A model generated the notes under the pieces. The model was given only the letters and a program-made list of their open reading frames with translations, was not told the origin of the DNA and did no database searches. Below are positions 61,401-64,000 of a stretch of DNA of 64,000 nt, piece after piece. Made by a program: the position numbers and the translations under genes. The stretch comes from Paenibacillus sp. J31TS4. Its GTDB lineage: Bacteria; Bacillota; Bacilli; Paenibacillales; NBRC-103111. The stretch is taken from contig NZ_BOSI01000006.1 in assembly GCF_018403265.1 (NCBI RefSeq), positions 62,001 to 126,000 on the forward strand. Direction: 5' to 3'. The stretch's first letter is position 1. The number at the start of each line of letters is the position of its first letter.

Positions 61401-64000
61401 GTGGCAAGCGACCGGATAGTCATTAAAGGGGCACGCGCCCATAACTTGAAAAATATAGACGTGGTCATTCCGCGCGATAAATTTGTCGTGCTGACAGGGC
61501 TCAGCGGATCGGGCAAATCGTCCCTGGCCTTTGATACGATCTACGCAGAAGGCCAGCGCCGCTATGTCGAGTCGCTGTCGGCTTACGCCCGCCAGTTCCT
61601 CGGCCAGATGGACAAGCCGGACGTCGATTCGATCGACGGCCTGTCGCCGGCCATCTCGATCGACCAGAAGACCACAAGCCGCAACCCGCGGTCGACGGTA
61701 GGGACGGTCACTGAGATTTACGATTATTTGCGGCTGCTATTCGCCCGGGTCGGCCATCCGCATTGTCCGATCCATGGCATTGAGATTACGTCTCAGACAG
61801 TGGAGCAGATGGTGGACCGGATTATGGAGTATCCGGAGCGCACCAAGCTGCAAATTCTGGCGCCGCTCGTGTCGGGACGCAAGGGAGAACACGCCAAGCT
61901 GCTGACCGATGTTCAGAAGCAGGGCTTCGTTCGTGTCCGGGTCAACGGAGAGACGAGGGATTTGGCCGAGAAGATCGAGCTGGAGAAGAACAAGAAGCAT
62001 TCCATCGAGGTGATCGTGGACCGGATCGTCGTCAAGGAAGGCGTCGAAACCCGGCTCGCCGACTCGCTGGAGACGACGCTCAAGCTGGCAGACGGCCGGG
62101 TGCTCGTCGATATTATCGACCAGGAAGAGCTGCTGTTCAGCCAGAACCTGGCCTGCCCGGAATGCGGCTTCAGCATAGAAGAGCTGTCTCCGCGGATGTT
62201 CTCGTTCAACAGCCCGTTCGGCGCTTGTCCGGAATGCGACGGCCTCGGCAGCAAGATGATCGTCGATCCCGATCTGCTGGTGCCGAATCCGTCCAAGACG
62301 ATCGAGCAGGGAGCGTTCGAGGCGTGGGCCGGAAGCACCTCGACCTATTATCCGCAGTTTCTGGCGGCGGTTTGCGAGCATTACCACATTCCGACCGATG
62401 TGCCGGTTGAGCAGCTGTCGGACGAGCAGATGAAGAAGATTCTGTACGGAACGGGCAGCGAGAGAGTGCGGTTCCGCTACGAGAACGATTTTGGCCAAAA
62501 GAAGGACGCCTGGGTCCCGTTCGAGGGCATCGTCCGCAACTTGGAGCGGCGCTACCGGGATACCGCCTCGGACGGCGTCCGCGAGCATATTGAAGCCTAC
62601 ATGAGCGCCAAGCCGTGCGGCAAGTGCAAAGGCGAACGCTTGAAGCCTGAATCGCTTGCCGTTACGGTCGGCAGCAAGAATATCGCCTACGCGACGGACC
62701 TGTCGATTGGTGACGCCCAGCAGTTTTTCGCCGGCCTGGACTTGAATGAGAGAGAGCAAAAGATTGCGAATCTCATCCTGCGGGAGATTAACGCGCGTCT
62801 CGGCTTCCTCGTCAATGTCGGTCTCGACTATTTGACGCTCAGCCGCGCCGCCGGCACGCTGTCCGGCGGAGAAGCACAGCGGATCCGGCTGGCGACGCAG
62901 ATCGGCTCGAGCCTGATGGGCGTCCTGTATATTCTGGACGAGCCCAGCATTGGTCTTCATCAGCGGGATAACGACCGCTTGATCCAGACGCTCGAGCATA
63001 TGCGGAACCTCGGCAATACGCTTATCGTCGTCGAGCATGACGAAGATACGATGCTGGCGGCCGACTATATCATTGATATCGGTCCGGGGGCGGGCATTCA
63101 CGGCGGCCAGGTCGTGGCCGAAGGAACGCCTAAGGAAATCATGGAGAACCCCGATTCGCTGACCGGTCAGTACTTGAGCGGCCGGAAATTCATTCCGGTA
63201 CCTGCAGAGCGCCGCAAACCGAATGGCAACTGGCTGGAAATCCGGGGCGCCAAGGAGAACAACCTGAAGAACGTCAACCTGAAGGTGCCGCTCGGTACGT
63301 TCGTCTGTGTGACCGGCGTCTCGGGCTCGGGCAAGAGTACGCTGATTAACGAAATTCTGTATAAAGCCCTTGCCCGCGATTTGAATCGCGCCAAGGTGCG
63401 GCCGGGGCAGTTCAAGGAGATCAAGGGACTCGAGAATGTCGAGAAGGTCATCGATATCGACCAATCGCCGATCGGCCGCACGCCGCGCTCGAATCCGGCG
63501 ACCTATACCGGCGTGTTCGACGACATCCGCGATGTGTTCTCTGCTACGACGGAGGCAAAGGTGCGCGGCTACAAGAAAGGCCGCTTCAGCTTTAACGTGA
63601 AGGGCGGACGCTGCGAAGCCTGCCGCGGAGACGGAATCATCAAGATTGAGATGCACTTCCTGCCCGACGTCTATGTCCCCTGCGAGGTGTGCAAGGGCAA
63701 GCGGTACAACCGGGAGACGCTCGAGATCAAGTACAAAGGCAAGAACATTGCGGACGTGCTGGATATGACGATCGAGGACGGGACCGAATTCTTCAAGAAC
63801 GTGCCGCGCATCCATCGCAAGCTGCAGACGCTGCTGGATGTCGGCCTCGGCTATATGAAGCTCGGACAGCCGGCGACGACGATGTCGGGAGGCGAAGCCC
63901 AACGGGTCAAGCTCGCGGCTGAGCTGTACCGGCGCAACACCGGCAAGTCGTTCTACATTCTCGACGAGCCGACGACCGGTCTTCATATCGACGACATCGA
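61401..64000 (+). CDS. uvrA: Excinuclease ABC subunit A (cut by the window end)
   Basis: Damage-recognising ATPase of nucleotide excision repair. The first 866 or so codons are visible and the reading frame is open to the last base; only the C-terminal part is missing. The start is GTG 61401 with TAGGAGGG upstream ([20 protein letters not shown]). ATPase site I has [20 protein letters not shown], site II has [16 protein letters not shown] (about residue 640). The zinc modules are [20 protein letters not shown] with CPECDG, and CEACRGDGI with [13 protein letters not shown] signatures [17 protein letters not shown] and [16 protein letters not shown] are intact. Co-transcribed with uvrB and probably SOS-controlled with it. 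Confidence 0.98.
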   Translation, partial: MASDRIVIKGARAHNLKNIDVVIPRDKFVVLTGLSGSGKSSLAFDTIYAEGQRRYVESLSAYARQFLGQMDKPDVDSIDGLSPAISIDQKTTSRNPRSTVGTVTEIYDYLRLLFARVGHPHCPIHGIEITSQTVEQMVDRIMEYPERTKLQILAPLVSGRKGEHAKLLTDVQKQGFVRVRVNGETRDLAEKIELEKNKKHSIEVIVDRIVVKEGVETRLADSLETTLKLADGRVLVDIIDQEELLFSQNLACPECGFSIEELSPRMFSFNSPFGACPECDGLGSKMIVDPDLLVPNPSKTIEQGAFEAWAGSTSTYYPQFLAAVCEHYHIPTDVPVEQLSDEQMKKILYGTGSERVRFRYENDFGQKKDAWVPFEGIVRNLERRYRDTASDGVREHIEAYMSAKPCGKCKGERLKPESLAVTVGSKNIAYATDLSIGDAQQFFAGLDLNEREQKIANLILREINARLGFLVNVGLDYLTLSRAAGTLSGGEAQRIRLATQIGSSLMGVLYILDEPSIGLHQRDNDRLIQTLEHMRNLGNTLIVVEHDEDTMLAADYIIDIGPGAGIHGGQVVAEGTPKEIMENPDSLTGQYLSGRKFIPVPAERRKPNGNWLEIRGAKENNLKNVNLKVPLGTFVCVTGVSGSGKSTLINEILYKALARDLNRAKVRPGQFKEIKGLENVEKVIDIDQSPIGRTPRSNPATYTGVFDDIRDVFSATTEAKVRGYKKGRFSFNVKGGRCEACRGDGIIKIEMHFLPDVYVPCEVCKGKRYNRETLEIKYKGKNIADVLDMTIEDGTEFFKNVPRIHRKLQTLLDVGLGYMKLGQPATTMSGGEAQRVKLAAELYRRNTGKSFYILDEPTTGLHIDDI

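Noticed and set aside
61737-63986. 749-residue minus-strand frame opposite uvrA
   Set aside because: It is the antisense shadow of uvrA, rich in Arg, His, Leu and Val; uvrA itself has intact ABC and zinc motifs on the plus strand.
61401-64000. uvrA as a pseudogene because no stop is seen
   Set aside because: The frame is open to the last base and all motifs are intact; it is simply cut by the window edge.

Overview
The window reads as chromosomal DNA of a motile, spore-forming, S-layer-bearing member of the Paenibacillaceae (Paenibacillus or a close relative). Supporting signs are AGGAGG-type ribosome binding sites with frequent GTG and TTG starts, SLH-domain surface proteins with the pyruvyl transferase CsaB, an alpha/beta-type spore protein with a sigma-G-like promoter, and gene order close to the tagO-degSU-comF-flagellar-secA-ftsEX-ctpB-minJ-uvrBA stretch of Bacillus subtilis. 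Most genes are fairly GC-rich. No rRNA, tRNA, insertion sequence, prophage or CRISPR array was recognised.

Layout. 1-12.7 kb is an envelope block: a DUF5693 membrane protein, csaB, a TagO/WecA-type initiating transferase, a large secreted protein with C-terminal SLH domains, the main S-layer protein with N-terminal SLH domains, and a small secreted protein of unknown function. 12.8-17.3 kb holds an alpha/beta SASP, metK with a structured leader, and a secreted phosphodiester glycosidase. 17.4-22.7 kb holds degS-degU, a small membrane protein resembling a glycosyltransferase fragment, and comFA-comFC. 22.8-32.5 kb is a late flagellar cluster: yvyF, flgM, flgN, flgK, flgL, yviE, fliW, csrA, hag, fliD, flaG, fliS, fliT. 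Three sigma-D-like promoters (flgM, hag, fliD) and two CsrA-type hairpins in the hag leader fit the FliW-CsrA-flagellin feedback circuit. 32.9-39.0 kb holds a cold-shock gene, long-form hpf, secA, prfB with its programmed +1 frameshift, and a YitT-family gene.

39.1-47.6 kb is a complete arginine pathway cluster, argC-J-B-D-F-G-H, behind a promoter overlapped by a near-consensus ARG box. 47.8-51.3 kb (minus strand) holds a DUF1700-DUF4097 pair, whose DUF1700 member carries a seven-unit 15-residue tandem repeat, and a VanW-like protein. 51.5-57.4 kb is ftsE-ftsX-envC-like hydrolase-ctpB-minJ, a division and peptidoglycan-remodelling set. Then come motA-motB on the minus strand and uvrB-uvrA on the plus strand behind a promoter with a LexA-like site; uvrA runs off the window edge.

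No clearly new multi-gene system stands out. The most interesting material is regulatory: a cluster of DnaA boxes upstream of the cold-shock gene, tandem in-frame translation starts on the S-layer gene, a metK leader whose terminator-like hairpin holds an anti-Shine-Dalgarno sequence, a sigma-D -10 element inside a terminator arm, and an apparently AT-rich hag-fliD cassette.
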